Notes under the pieces: model-generated
Database searches by the model: none
What the model was told of the DNA's origin: nothing
What the model saw: the letters and a program-made list of their open reading frames with translations, nothing else
Assembly (NCBI RefSeq): GCF_000298075.1
Contig: NZ_JH815593.1
Location: forward strand, 937,543 to 1,001,542
DNA length: 64,000 nt
Direction: 5' to 3'
From: Staphylococcus massiliensis CCUG 55927
GTDB lineage: Bacteria > Bacillota > Bacilli > Staphylococcales > Staphylococcaceae
Made by a program: the position numbers and the translations under genes
Shown: positions 37,232-47,572 of the stretch, piece by piece
Numbering within the stretch: position 1 is the stretch's first letter
Layout of the letters: every line of letters starts with the position of its first letter

Positions 37232-37939
37232 TTAAGCTTTAAAGTAACGCTTTACTTGTTCAGTCACGTTATAACTCATAATAATTTTACCATAGTCGTC
37301 TAAATAATATTGAGAGCGGTCAGTAGGATTTGCGAATTCAAGTAGTTGACCGTAGAAGTCATTAATAACGTCTTCGTCTACACGATCATCGAATTGAACG
37401 AAATAGTAGTACGTATTATCAATCATATATAATAAATCTTCAAAAGCTTCAACTTTTAAGTCATGATGATGCGCATAATTAATGACTGATTCTAAATCAT
37501 CGAACTTCACAACAATAGCACGTGAAACTGGACGTTTCTTTTTAGTTTGTTGTGCTTGATCTTCGTTCGCTTGACGCTCACCTTGTTGGAACATATTGTC
37601 TAGACGTTCTTCAGAGTCCATAGATTGTGAAAGTAACTCATTAACTTGATACTCAAGCTGTTCATTCGTTGAATCTTCAGCCATGTTCATAATATCTTCG
37701 TTTTTAGATTTAGAAATAGTTACTTCAACACCCTTTTCAAAGGCATGAACTTGAATCCATAACGGACCTTCAACAACGAAGTCTTCTTCTTCATTAATTT
37801 CTTCCATCATTGTCCAGAAGAATTCCTCGCCACGCTTACGGTTCGTCCATAAATCTTCACGCTTGAAACCTCTAGACTCGATATCGCCATAAGTTATAAA
37901 AAGCTTGACCGTTGTTTCATCTATACGTTCTATTCTCAT
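37232..37939 (-). CDS. mecA: Adapter protein MecA
   Basis: This is the ClpC adapter (not the methicillin-resistance gene of the same name). MecA binds substrates such as ComK and Spx and targets them to ClpCP. It is 235 residues with an N-terminal substrate-binding domain (MRIERIDETTVKLFITYGDI), a charged linker (about 85-135, Q/E/K-rich) and a C-terminal ClpC-binding domain. AAGGAGTGAGATG precedes the ATG. It is monocistronic, between coiA and spx. Confidence 0.95.
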   Translation of the reverse strand: MRIERIDETTVKLFITYGDIESRGFKREDLWTNRKRGEEFFWTMMEEINEEEDFVVEGPLWIQVHAFEKGVEVTISKSKNEDIMNMAEDSTNEQLEYQVNELLSQSMDSEERLDNMFQQGERQANEDQAQQTKKKRPVSRAIVVKFDDLESVINYAHHHDLKVEAFEDLLYMIDNTYYYFVQFDDRVDEDVINDFYGQLLEFANPTDRSQYYLDDYGKIIMSYNVTEQVKRYFKA

Positions 37940-38132
37940 ATCATCTCACTCCTTACAGTCGATGAATAGTACCCACATTGTATTAAATCAAATAGAAAAT
38001 TACAATCTATTTGTTTCCTTCGTATTTAAATCATAATTCTAACATATTTTGCAAGGATTATACATAGTTGCTGACAAATCATCATATGCCTTAATCATGA
38101 TATGTATATCTTTATTATACCATTATTTATAG

Positions 38133-38176
38133 AAAAAGACGGTACTTGACCTATGTCTAAGGTCAAATACCGTCAT
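38133..38176 (-). terminator. Terminator after spx
   Basis: On the minus strand GACGGTATTTGACC pairs with GGTCAAGTACCGTC and is followed by TTTTT. Confidence 0.9.
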
Positions 38177-38222
38177 GTGATCGATTTCAAGGATTAAATT
38201 ACTATTTAATCAGATTTTTAAT

Positions 38223-38618
38223 TTAGTCTACCATGCGTTGCGCTTCTTGTAATTGGAAAGTACGAACTTTTCTTGGTAAGAAACGACGAATTTCGTCTTC
38301 GTTATAACCAACTTGTAAGCGTTTTTCGTCTAAGATAATAGGACGACGTAAAAGTCCTGGGTTATCTTGGATAATTGTGTATAATTCTTGAAGTGGTAAT
38401 GCATCAATATCTACGTCTAATTTTTGATAAGTTTTAGAACGCGTAGAAATAATTTCATCAGTTCCATCTTCAGTCATTTTTAAAATTTGTTTAATTTCAT
38501 CAATTGTTAAATGTTCAGAAAAAATATTACGCTCCGTATACGGAATGTCATGTTCTTGTAACCATGCTTTCGCTTTACGGCAAGATGTGCAACTTGGTGA
38601 AGTAAATAATGTTACCAT
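38223..38618 (-). CDS. spx: Global regulator Spx
   Basis: This 131-residue ArsC-like protein binds the RNA polymerase alpha C-terminal domain and activates thiol-stress genes. The redox switch CxxC is Cys10-Thr-Ser-Cys13. The RPI-loop and conserved [23 protein letters not shown] are present. ATG at 38616-38618 ([10 protein letters not shown]) is used; the frame extends three codons to a GTG that overlaps the GGAGAGTGAG ribosome binding site. Its adapter SpxH is encoded at 30966. Confidence 0.97.
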   Translation of the reverse strand: MVTLFTSPSCTSCRKAKAWLQEHDIPYTERNIFSEHLTIDEIKQILKMTEDGTDEIISTRSKTYQKLDVDIDALPLQELYTIIQDNPGLLRRPIILDEKRLQVGYNEDEIRRFLPRKVRTFQLQEAQRMVD

Positions 38619-38937
38619 ACATCTCACTCTCCTATTAGTTAATGAATAAATTCATTGAATTACTTAGTTAAAAACTCAATCTTATGTAGTCAAAATCTCG
38701 AAAGGTTCGTGTATTAACTAAATTTTCAATCTTTTAACTTTACATAAGCTATTATATACACTAAAGATTAAAATTAAATGAGAATATCGTGATAATTTAG
38801 TGATTTTTCAGTAAATATAAAAAGATACCTCAATCCCTTGTGCGCGTATACAATTAAATTATATCATACCTTACATTTAAGTGAAATACTGTTACAATAG
38901 AAAATGAACTATTCTAAAGAAAGTAGGCGTAATTTAA
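38619..38937. other. Intergenic region spx-trpS
   Basis: These 319 AT-rich bases lie between divergent spx and trpS and must hold both promoters. I find no T-box specifier/antiterminator (no AGGGTGG-type element) before trpS, and no repeat from the families seen elsewhere. Confidence 0.6.
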
Positions 38938-39933
<996 letters not shown>

Positions 39934-39996
39934 AAGTTATCCTCTTATTCAACGATTTTAAATGTATATTTTTAATACATTGATTTTCGAATATCA

Positions 39997-40029
39997 ATAA
40001 AGCCTGCTAACTAAGTTAGCAGGCTTTAT
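39997..40029. terminator. Bidirectional terminator between trpS and the second opp cluster
   Basis: A 14-bp perfect stem ATAAAGCCTGCTAA/TTAGCAGGCTTTAT with a 5-base loop lies between convergent genes. Confidence 0.9.
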
Positions 40030-40032
40030 GCA

Positions 40033-41655
40033 TTATTTTACTTCTACTTCTTTAAGTGCGTAATCTCCACTTAATTTAAGAGGAGTCCAATTTTTAATGT
40101 CTTTTTTAATTAACTGAGCTAAACCTCTTTGATACATAGGGACAATAACACCATCTTCAAGCAAGCTACTTTCAGATTTTTGAAGTAATTCATAACGTTT
40201 TTGAGGATCTTTTAACATCTTATCTGAGTCAGCTTCTTTTAATGCTTGATCGTAATCAGGGTTTGAATATCCAGTTTGGTTGTGCGGATTATTTGTTGTA
40301 AATAAGCTAATATAAGTTGTTGGGTCTGGATAGTCAGGACCCCAACCTGCATAAGATATATCATAGTCTTTATCAGTTTCAACCTTTAATTTCTGTTTGA
40401 AAGGAAGTTGCTTAATCTTAAATTTAACGCCTGGTAAATTCTTCTCAATTTGACCCTTGATAAATTCAGCGTCTGTAATAGATGTATCTTTATCGTAAGT
40501 TAAAAACTCAATTTCAAATTTATCTTTACCTAATTCTTTCTTAGCAGCTTCGTAATATTTTTGAGCTTCTTTAACATCAAAATTAACTTCTGATTTAACA
40601 CCGTCTGTGTAGTCTTTGCCATTTTCCATCTTAATAAAGTCTTTTGCTGTTAAAATATCAGTAGCTTTTGAACCATTATTTAAGTTCGTCTTTACAAAAG
40701 TATCTTTATCTATAGCTTTAGATATTGCTAAGCGAAGGTTTTTATTGGCTAAATCTTTATTCTTAGTTTGGTTAATTCTTAAGAAAAATACTGTTGGTTC
40801 AGCAAGTGTTTTATATGCTTCATGATCTTTATACTTATCAATCGACTCAGGTGGAATACTGCGTACAACATCTACATCACCTGTTTCAAACATATTTAAA
40901 CCTGTTTGTGCTTCTTTAACCACTTTGTATTTAACTTTATCCAATTTTACTTTATCTTTATCATGGTACTTGTCATTTTTTACAAGTTCCCATGAGTCTT
41001 CATTTTTCCAATTTTCAAGTTTAAAAGGACCATTCGCTAATGTAGCCTTGGCTGTAGTACCAAACTTCTTACCGTGCTCTTTAACGAACTTCTCATTTTC
41101 AGGTAAAAAGCTACCAAAAGCTAATAAAGATTGCATATAAGGTAAATCTTTCTCTAATTCAATTACTAGAGTATGTTTGTCTTTAGCTTTAACCCCTAAT
41201 TCTTCAGGCTTTAATTTTCTTTCTGTAATTTGAGAAGCATTTTTAATATTTTCGAACATATAAGCGTATTCAGCTGCTGTTTCAGGGTTAACTGTTCGTC
41301 TCCATGAGAATACAAAGTCATCTGCAGTTACTGGGTCTCCATTAGCCCATTTAGCATCATCACGTAATTCTATAGTCCACGTTTTACCATCTTTGGACTT
41401 TTTAGGTTCGCCTTTAGCAACCCCAGGTACTGGTTTGTTATCTTTATCAAATACATAAAGACCTTCGTAAACTTGATTAAACTGAGTAAATGATACGGCA
41501 TCTGTAGCTAAAGATGGATCCATCGTTGGTATATCAGCAGATTCCATAAGCTTTAATTCATTTCCTGAACTTTTAGATCCCCCACTTCCACTACAAGCAC
41601 TTAAAACTAAAGTAGATGCTAACAGCATTGAAAATAATTTTCTTTTCTTCGCCAT
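40033..41655 (-). CDS. Peptide ABC transporter substrate-binding lipoprotein (OppA-like, cluster 2)
   Basis: This 540-residue SBP family 5 protein delivers peptides to an Opp permease on the cell surface. A lipoprotein signal ends LASTLVLSACSGSGG with the lipid-carrying Cys near 21. Family segments include TMDPSLATDAVSFTQFNQVYEGLY, WKNEDSWELVKNDKYHD and AGWGPDYPDPTTYISLFTT. GAGGTCAAAATT precedes the ATG. It is the last gene of the downstream BCDFA cluster and has a 57-bp gap after oppF. It is clearly paralogous to the two binding proteins at 45860 and 47573. Confidence 0.93.
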   Translation of the reverse strand: MAKKRKLFSMLLASTLVLSACSGSGGSKSSGNELKLMESADIPTMDPSLATDAVSFTQFNQVYEGLYVFDKDNKPVPGVAKGEPKKSKDGKTWTIELRDDAKWANGDPVTADDFVFSWRRTVNPETAAEYAYMFENIKNASQITERKLKPEELGVKAKDKHTLVIELEKDLPYMQSLLAFGSFLPENEKFVKEHGKKFGTTAKATLANGPFKLENWKNEDSWELVKNDKYHDKDKVKLDKVKYKVVKEAQTGLNMFETGDVDVVRSIPPESIDKYKDHEAYKTLAEPTVFFLRINQTKNKDLANKNLRLAISKAIDKDTFVKTNLNNGSKATDILTAKDFIKMENGKDYTDGVKSEVNFDVKEAQKYYEAAKKELGKDKFEIEFLTYDKDTSITDAEFIKGQIEKNLPGVKFKIKQLPFKQKLKVETDKDYDISYAGWGPDYPDPTTYISLFTTNNPHNQTGYSNPDYDQALKEADSDKMLKDPQKRYELLQKSESSLLEDGVIVPMYQRGLAQLIKKDIKNWTPLKLSGDYALKEVEVK

Positions 41656-41712
41656 AATTTTGACCTCATTTCGTTATAGGATATATATTAAATTTAATTT
41701 AATATCTGAATA

Positions 41713-42645
41713 TTAAGAAAACTTTTGTTGTAAATTACGAGCTTTTTCCTCTGTACACAATACAGAATGGTTTAGAGAAATATAATTTAGAGAAAGATTC
41801 TCTTCATTTTTGAACCCATCAATATTAGCGTCATAACTAAACCTCTTTCTATTTCTTTCAATTTGAGGATGTGCTATTGGAATTGCAGATAATAGTGACT
41901 GAGTGTATGGGTGTAAGGGCTTCTTATAAATATTATCAGCCTCACCAATTTCAACTATTTTACCTTTATACATTACACCAATAGTATCTGAAATGTATCT
42001 GACCATCGCTAAGTCATGAGCTATAAATAAAATAGTTAATCCTTTTTTCCGTTGTATCTCAAGTAATAAATTAACTATTTGAGCTTGAATAGATACATCC
42101 AATGCCGATATTGGTTCATCAGCTATAATGATTTCAGGTTCGACAGCTAGTGCTCTTGCTATTCCTATTCTTTGTCTTTGTCCGCCTGAAAACTCATGCG
42201 GGAATCTATTAGCGTTCTCTGCACTTAAACCAACTAATTCAAGAAGTTCATAAACTTTGTTCCTAATCTCCTCTTTAGATTTTAATTTCTTTTGTACTTT
42301 AATCCCTTCGCTAATAATATCCATGACCTTAAACCTAGGATTTAGAGAGGCATAGGGATCTTGAAAGATCATTTGAACCTTATTATTTAAAAAAGTTTTT
42401 CTTTTAGACTTACTTAGCTCAAGGATATTTTGACCATCAATTATTATCTCTCCATCCGTGGGAGAGTATAAATTAATAATTGTTCTTCCTAAAGTTGACT
42501 TACCACACCCTGATTCCCCAACTAATCCAAAAGTTTCACCTTTTTTTATTGTAAAACTTACATCGTTTACAGCTTTCACTTCAGTGGATTTATTCTTATT
42601 AAAGATTTTCGAAAGACCTTTAATTTCTAATACATTGTTTACCAA
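41713..42645 (-). CDS. Oligopeptide ABC transporter ATP-binding protein OppF-like (cluster 2)
   Basis: This 310-residue ABC ATPase has Walker A GLVGESGCGKST (near 37-48), signature SGGQRQRIGIARAL and Walker B IIIADEPISALD. The C-terminal oligopeptide-transport extension reads PLHPYTQSLLSAIP. The start is TTG at 42643-42645 after GGGGGACGATTAA. It shares high similarity with OppF at 49244. It is intact, unlike its OppD partner just upstream. Confidence 0.92.
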   Translation of the reverse strand: MVNNVLEIKGLSKIFNKNKSTEVKAVNDVSFTIKKGETFGLVGESGCGKSTLGRTIINLYSPTDGEIIIDGQNILELSKSKRKTFLNNKVQMIFQDPYASLNPRFKVMDIISEGIKVQKKLKSKEEIRNKVYELLELVGLSAENANRFPHEFSGGQRQRIGIARALAVEPEIIIADEPISALDVSIQAQIVNLLLEIQRKKGLTILFIAHDLAMVRYISDTIGVMYKGKIVEIGEADNIYKKPLHPYTQSLLSAIPIAHPQIERNRKRFSYDANIDGFKNEENLSLNYISLNHSVLCTEEKARNLQQKFS

Positions 42646-42661
42646 TTAATCGTCCCCCTTC

Positions 42662-43711
42662 TTAAGAATTACTTGATGTCTTATCAAAGTATTTTGATAG
42701 ATCTTTAATAATCTTTGGTGGTTCTGCTTTAGGCGCATCCTCATGATATAACCAAGACTTAACACTATGAGTTTCAGAAAATCTATAAGTAGGTGGTGGT
42801 AATTCTAAATCAATTTTTAAAGCGTATTCGCTACGTAATGCAAACGCATCACCTTTAGGTGGAAACATCAAGTCAGGGGGTGATCCAGGTATAGATGATA
42901 ATTTTACTTCTTTACTAGTATCTAAACTAGGCATCGATCCAATTAGTCCCTATGTATACGGATGTTTAGAATTATAAAATATTTCATCAACCGTACCTCT
43001 TTCAATTATTTCACCTGCATACATTACAGCTACTCTATCAGCTATGTTAGCTACTACTCCCAAATCATGTGTTATGAAGATAATTGAAGTTTTAAATTCT
43101 TGTTTTAATTTTTTAAATAACTCTAATACCTGTGCTTGAACCGAAACATCTAAAGCCGTAGTTGGTTCGTCAGCAATTATTATCTTAGGTTCTAAAATTA
43201 GAGACATAGCCACAACAATTCTTTGACGCTGACCTCCAGAAAACTGATGGGGATAATAATTAAATCGCCTACTAGCATTAGGAATACCAACCACTTCTAA
43301 CATTTTAATCGTTTTTTCTTTCGCTAAAAATTTAGACATCTTTTTCTTTATTACGAGTTGTTCCATAATTTGCTTACCTACTTTCATAGTAGGATTTAGC
43401 GAAGTCATAGGGTCTTGAAATATCATGCTAATTTCATTTCCTCGAATTTCTTGCATTTCCCTTGAATTTAATTTAGCTAAGTCCTTACCATTGAGCCTTG
43501 AATATTCACTCGTTATTTCAGTTATTTTAGGAGGTAATAGATTAGTTAACGACTTAGTTAGAACTGATTTCCCTGAACCTGATTCTCCCACAATAGCTAG
43601 TACTTCACCTTCTTTTAAGTTAAAAGAAACATCTCTAACAGCATGAACTACACCATTATCAAGGTTAAATTTTACGTTAAGTTTTTTTACTTCTAATAAA
43701 TATTTCTCCAA
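42662..43711 (-). pseudogene. oppD-like ATPase interrupted by an in-frame amber codon (cluster 2)
   Basis: The reading frame is continuous with the intact OppD at 50175 except for one stop. After KHPYT the codon at 42950-42952 is TAG, where the paralogue has TGG (Trp in HPYTWGLLSSMPDL). The frame then resumes without shift through GLIGSMPSLD to the end at 42662. The first part (253 residues) contains Walker A GESGSGKSV, SGGQRQRIVVAMSL and Walker B DEPTTALD, so a truncated ATPase could be made. The missing part is the OppD-type C-terminal domain (PGSPPDLMFPPKGDAF). A single G-to-A change explains it; a sequencing error or suppression cannot be excluded. The start is TTG at 43711. Confidence 0.88.
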
Positions 43712-43729
43712 TTAAATCCACCCACCTAT

Positions 43730-44752
43730 TTAATTTGATTTCGGATCAAAGGCATCTCTAATTCCATCACTAAACAAATAGAAAAATAGAATTAATAAGC
43801 TTAGAACTATTGCCGGTATGAATAATTGATGTGGATAAATTAATAAAAACTTTCTGCCATGGTTTACTAAAGAACCTAATGACGCTTGTGGAGCTGGAAT
43901 ACCTAATCCAATAAAGCTTAGAAAAGCTTCAAAGAAAATAGCATGTGGTACCGTGAACATAGAGGTTACAATTATCGCCCCGGTAGTATTAGGTAAAATA
44001 TGCTTGAAAATTATACTCCAATTCGACACACCTAAAGTTCTTGCAGCCAGTACAAATTCTTCATTCTTAATTTTTAAGAACTGTCCTCTGACTACTCGAC
44101 TCATACTTATCCACCCCGTTACAGTCATCGCTAAAATGATAGTCCATAAAGATGGTTCAAATATTAAAACAAATAATATTAAAATTATTAAGCTAGGGAT
44201 AGAACTTAGAATTTCAATTATTCTTTGTAATATGTCGTCTACTCTACCACCGATAAAACCCGATATAGCACCGTAAACAACACCAATAAAAATATCAAGT
44301 ATAGCAGCGACGATTCCTATAAAAATAGAAATTTGCGTACCTTTCCATGTTCTAGCCCATATATCTCTACCTAATTGATCGGTTCCGAACCAATGATATT
44401 CACTGACATTTTTCTCCTTGTAGAGGTCCCTTCCATTTTTGTCCTTACCATCAAACGGTAGAATCTCTATCGATTCAAGTAGTTGAATTTTAGGAGGCAA
44501 GTTTACTTTATGTACGTGTTGTTCATCATACTTATATTGACTCAAAGTAGGTGCTATTACTGCAAACATTAGTAATACAATTAAGCCTACTAAACCAACA
44601 ATTGACATCCTATTTTTACTAGTGCGTAACCATAAATTTTTTATAAAAGAGAATTGCTCTCTTTTATTTTCTTCTAATACTTGTCCCAATTTAGCATACT
44701 CAAATGGTGAATCTATAGAATTAATTTGTTTATTTAAGTTTTCTTTTGTCAT
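43730..44752 (-). CDS. Oligopeptide ABC transporter permease OppC-like (cluster 2)
   Basis: This 340-residue permease has one N-terminal membrane helix (about 48-72), an extracytoplasmic loop and five further helices. The inner-membrane EAA-type loop (RTLGVSNWSIIFKHILPN) contacts the ATPases. It ends FYLFSDGIRDAFDPKSN, as does the paralogue at 51273. The start overlaps the oppB stop by 4 bp. Confidence 0.93.
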   Translation of the reverse strand: MTKENLNKQINSIDSPFEYAKLGQVLEENKREQFSFIKNLWLRTSKNRMSIVGLVGLIVLLMFAVIAPTLSQYKYDEQHVHKVNLPPKIQLLESIEILPFDGKDKNGRDLYKEKNVSEYHWFGTDQLGRDIWARTWKGTQISIFIGIVAAILDIFIGVVYGAISGFIGGRVDDILQRIIEILSSIPSLIILILFVLIFEPSLWTIILAMTVTGWISMSRVVRGQFLKIKNEEFVLAARTLGVSNWSIIFKHILPNTTGAIIVTSMFTVPHAIFFEAFLSFIGLGIPAPQASLGSLVNHGRKFLLIYPHQLFIPAIVLSLLILFFYLFSDGIRDAFDPKSN

Positions 44753-45678
44753 TCATTTCTACCACCTTGCGTTCTTATTCTTGGATCAATTAGACCATAT
44801 AAAATATCTACTAAAAAAATGGATACAATAAATAAGAAACTAAAAAGTAATGTTAAAGCCATTATCACAGGATAGTCATTCGTTTGAATTGATCTAACGA
44901 ATTGATCTCCTAAACCTGGAATCGCAAATATATTTTCTATCGTTAAGGTCCCGGTTAAAATGCTAGCTAACATTGGGATTATAATAGTAATAAGTGGTAT
45001 TAATGTATTTCTTAACGCGTGTTTAAAAATTAAGTTACGCATCGGTAACCCTTTAGATTTAACTAATAATATGTAATCTGAACTTAAAACTTCAATCATT
45101 TCTGATCGTATATATCTCGCTACCGTGGCTGTGACACTTAAACCTAGAGCTAATGTAGGTAATACTGCTGAAGATAAACCATGCCAACCTCCCACGGGGA
45201 ATATTTGATACTTTACTGCAAGAAAATATTGTAACATTACAGCTAAAACAAACGATGGAACTGAAATGGCTATAACTGATATAACTGTAGATGAATAATC
45301 AATATAACTATTCTTTCGAATCGCTGAAATAACACCTAATATTATCCCTGTGATAACACCGAATATCATAGCGTATGCTCCAATTTCGAAAGATGGTATT
45401 AACCTAGGCTCAATTAGAGACCATACCTCTCGGTTATCATATTGGAATGAGACTCCAAAATCTCCTTGGGTTAAGTTCTTTAAATATATAAAATACTGAT
45501 TCGGCAAAGACTCATTTAAACCATACTTTTCACTAACTATTGCTTTTTGAGTTTCACTTAACTTTTCGTCATTAAAGGGCGACCCTGGCATTAATTTCAT
45601 TAGAAAAAAAGTGATAGTCATAGTTACAAATAAAGTAATAAACATATAAATAACCCTTTTGATTAAGTATTTAATCAA
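44749..45678 (-). CDS. Oligopeptide ABC transporter permease OppB-like (cluster 2)
   Basis: This 309-residue permease with six membrane helices is the first gene of the downstream cluster. The EAA loop is KSKGLPMRNLIFKHALRN, and the MTITFFLMKLMPGSPFND start is shared with the copy at 52340. The start is TTG at 45676-45678 after GGGGGAGGG. Its promoter should lie in 45679-45802, which contains a direct repeat AACTATATTTA but no CodY-like box. Confidence 0.93.
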   Translation of the reverse strand: MIKYLIKRVIYMFITLFVTMTITFFLMKLMPGSPFNDEKLSETQKAIVSEKYGLNESLPNQYFIYLKNLTQGDFGVSFQYDNREVWSLIEPRLIPSFEIGAYAMIFGVITGIILGVISAIRKNSYIDYSSTVISVIAISVPSFVLAVMLQYFLAVKYQIFPVGGWHGLSSAVLPTLALGLSVTATVARYIRSEMIEVLSSDYILLVKSKGLPMRNLIFKHALRNTLIPLITIIIPMLASILTGTLTIENIFAIPGLGDQFVRSIQTNDYPVIMALTLLFSFLFIVSIFLVDILYGLIDPRIRTQGGRNE

Positions 45679-45802
45679 TAAAATTCCCTCCCCCTAAACT
45701 TTTATTGTGTTTAACACATTATATAACTATATTTAGTTAGATACAACTATATTTATAATTTAACCGATAATTCAATTGTTTTATTTTATTTGTGCAGGTT
45801 AG

Positions 45803-45843
45803 AAAAAGACCCACCAGAAGTACATTTACTCCTAGTGGGTCAA
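45803..45843 (-). terminator. Terminator ending the first opp cluster
   Basis: On the minus strand GACCCACTAGGAGTA pairs with TACTTCTGGTGGGTC and is followed by TTTTT. It separates the two opp clusters into distinct transcription units. Confidence 0.88.
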
Positions 45844-45859
45844 TCGTTATAAAATTGAT

Positions 45860-47515
45860 TTATTTATCTTTTTTCTTACCTGTTTCCTTGTCGATACTTT
45901 TATCAATATAGACATGTTTTAATGTCGTGCTACCACCCATTGAATGGTTTACTCGGCCTTTTACTTGTGGATTTTCTAGATAGGTCGAGCCCTTTTGATA
46001 TATTGGTGCAATAGGTGCTTCTTTTAGCATTAATTCTTCTGCCTCACGTAGAGCTGCTTCACGTTCTTTTGGTCTTTGCAGCAACTTACCATTCGCATCT
46101 TTCACAAGTTGATCATAACGCTTACTCGACCAACCGGTATTATTATTTGGGTGATCTTTCGTCATGATATCCATATAAGAAATCGGGTCTGGATAGTCCG
46201 GATTCCACAATGATATCGAACTTTCATAATTCATCGTAAGCTCATTATTCCATCTTTGTTTAAATGGTAATTGCTTAATTTTAACAGTTACGCCAGGTAG
46301 ATTTTTCTCAATCTCGCCTTTGATGTATTCTGCAGCAAGTTTGGTATCAGGTGTATCTTCTGTGTTTAAACTAAACGTAAACGCATCCTTGCCTAATGCT
46401 TTCTTGGCCTTTTCCAAATGGGCTTTAGCTGCCTTCGGATTATATTTAAGTGGCGAATCAACAGTATCTGCGAAATCTTGACCATCAACTGTTTCAGCCG
46501 TCTTCTTAGCCGTAAATGCATTATTCACCGTGGATCCATCGTTTTTAACAGTATCTACAAACCCTTCCTTATCTATTGATTTCGCAATCGCGAGTCTAAA
46601 GTCTTTGTTTCTAAAGGCTGGTACCTTCTTCTGGTTCATCTTGATATAAGCAGATGATACAAGCAAACGACTTTTCAAACCAGGATTATCTTTATATTTA
46701 TCAACCTGTTCAGCTACAATACCGGCAGAATCGACGGAATCCGTATCATACAACGCCGCGCCAGCTTGCGGGTCTTTGATTACTTTATACTTCACTTTGT
46801 CCAAGTGAACCGCTTCCTTATCCCAATATTGCTCATTCTTCGCTAAGATAATTTTATCCTCAGGTTTCCATTCCTCCAATTTAAAAGGCCCATTGTATAC
46901 TGCTTTATCACCCGTAGTGGCGTACTTATCACCAAATTTCTTAGAAACCTTTTCATTTTGAGGGAAGAATGTCGGAAACGCAAGCATGCTCGTAAAGTAA
47001 GGAATTGGTTTCTCAAGTTCAATTCTAAGCGTATAATCATCTATCGCTTTGACGCCCAATTTATCGAGCGCTTTCTTACTTTCATTCACGTCCTTACCGT
47101 TTTTAATATCATACATAATAAATGCATATTCACTCGCATTCTTAGGATCAACTACTTTACGCCAAGCATAAACGAAGTCGTGTGCCGTTACATCATCTCC
47201 ATTAGACCATTTGCCATGTTGCTTAAGCTTAACTGTATAGGTTTTACCGTCATTCGTAACTTTAGGCATGCCCTTTGCCAAAGCAGGCTTAGGTTTATCA
47301 TTTTTATCAAATCGATATAACCCTTCGAAGACTTGGTTAAATTGGTTAAAGGAAACTTGATCTGATGCTTTCGTAGTATCAAGTGAGTGCATATCACTAC
47401 CCATTACAGTTCGATAAACTTGTCCTTTCGAGTCGTACAAACTTTCCTTATTACCGCAAGCAGTCATCAACATCATTATAATTATGAAAGTACTAAACCA
47501 TTTATAATATTTCAT
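45860..47515 (-). CDS. Peptide-binding lipoprotein OppA-like, second of cluster 1
   Basis: This 551-residue SBP family 5 lipoprotein has a signal peptide ending MMLMTACGNKES. It follows another OppA at 47573 by 57 bp and looks like a tandem duplicate; both carry SFNQFNQVFEGLY-type and YPDPISYMDIMT-type segments. One difference is SLWNPDYPDP where the other two binding proteins in the window have GWGPDYPDP. A hairpin precedes it. The specificity is unknown. Confidence 0.92.
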   Translation of the reverse strand: MKYYKWFSTFIIIMMLMTACGNKESLYDSKGQVYRTVMGSDMHSLDTTKASDQVSFNQFNQVFEGLYRFDKNDKPKPALAKGMPKVTNDGKTYTVKLKQHGKWSNGDDVTAHDFVYAWRKVVDPKNASEYAFIMYDIKNGKDVNESKKALDKLGVKAIDDYTLRIELEKPIPYFTSMLAFPTFFPQNEKVSKKFGDKYATTGDKAVYNGPFKLEEWKPEDKIILAKNEQYWDKEAVHLDKVKYKVIKDPQAGAALYDTDSVDSAGIVAEQVDKYKDNPGLKSRLLVSSAYIKMNQKKVPAFRNKDFRLAIAKSIDKEGFVDTVKNDGSTVNNAFTAKKTAETVDGQDFADTVDSPLKYNPKAAKAHLEKAKKALGKDAFTFSLNTEDTPDTKLAAEYIKGEIEKNLPGVTVKIKQLPFKQRWNNELTMNYESSISLWNPDYPDPISYMDIMTKDHPNNNTGWSSKRYDQLVKDANGKLLQRPKEREAALREAEELMLKEAPIAPIYQKGSTYLENPQVKGRVNHSMGGSTTLKHVYIDKSIDKETGKKKDK

Positions 47516-47538
47516 ATTTTCTCCCCTTTTTTAAGAAA

Positions 47539-47563
47539 GAGACACTTCAATGTGAAGTGCCTC
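47539..47563 (-). terminator. Intercistronic hairpin between two oppA genes
   Basis: On the minus strand GAGGCACTTCA pairs with TGAAGTGTCTC and is followed by TTTCTT. It may be a partial terminator or RNA-stabilising hairpin that sets different levels of the two binding proteins. Confidence 0.6.
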
Positions 47564-47572
47564 AATAATGAT

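Noticed and set aside
38640-38937. T-box riboswitch before trpS
   Set aside because: No AGGGTGG-type antiterminator sequence, specifier loop or leader terminator is visible.
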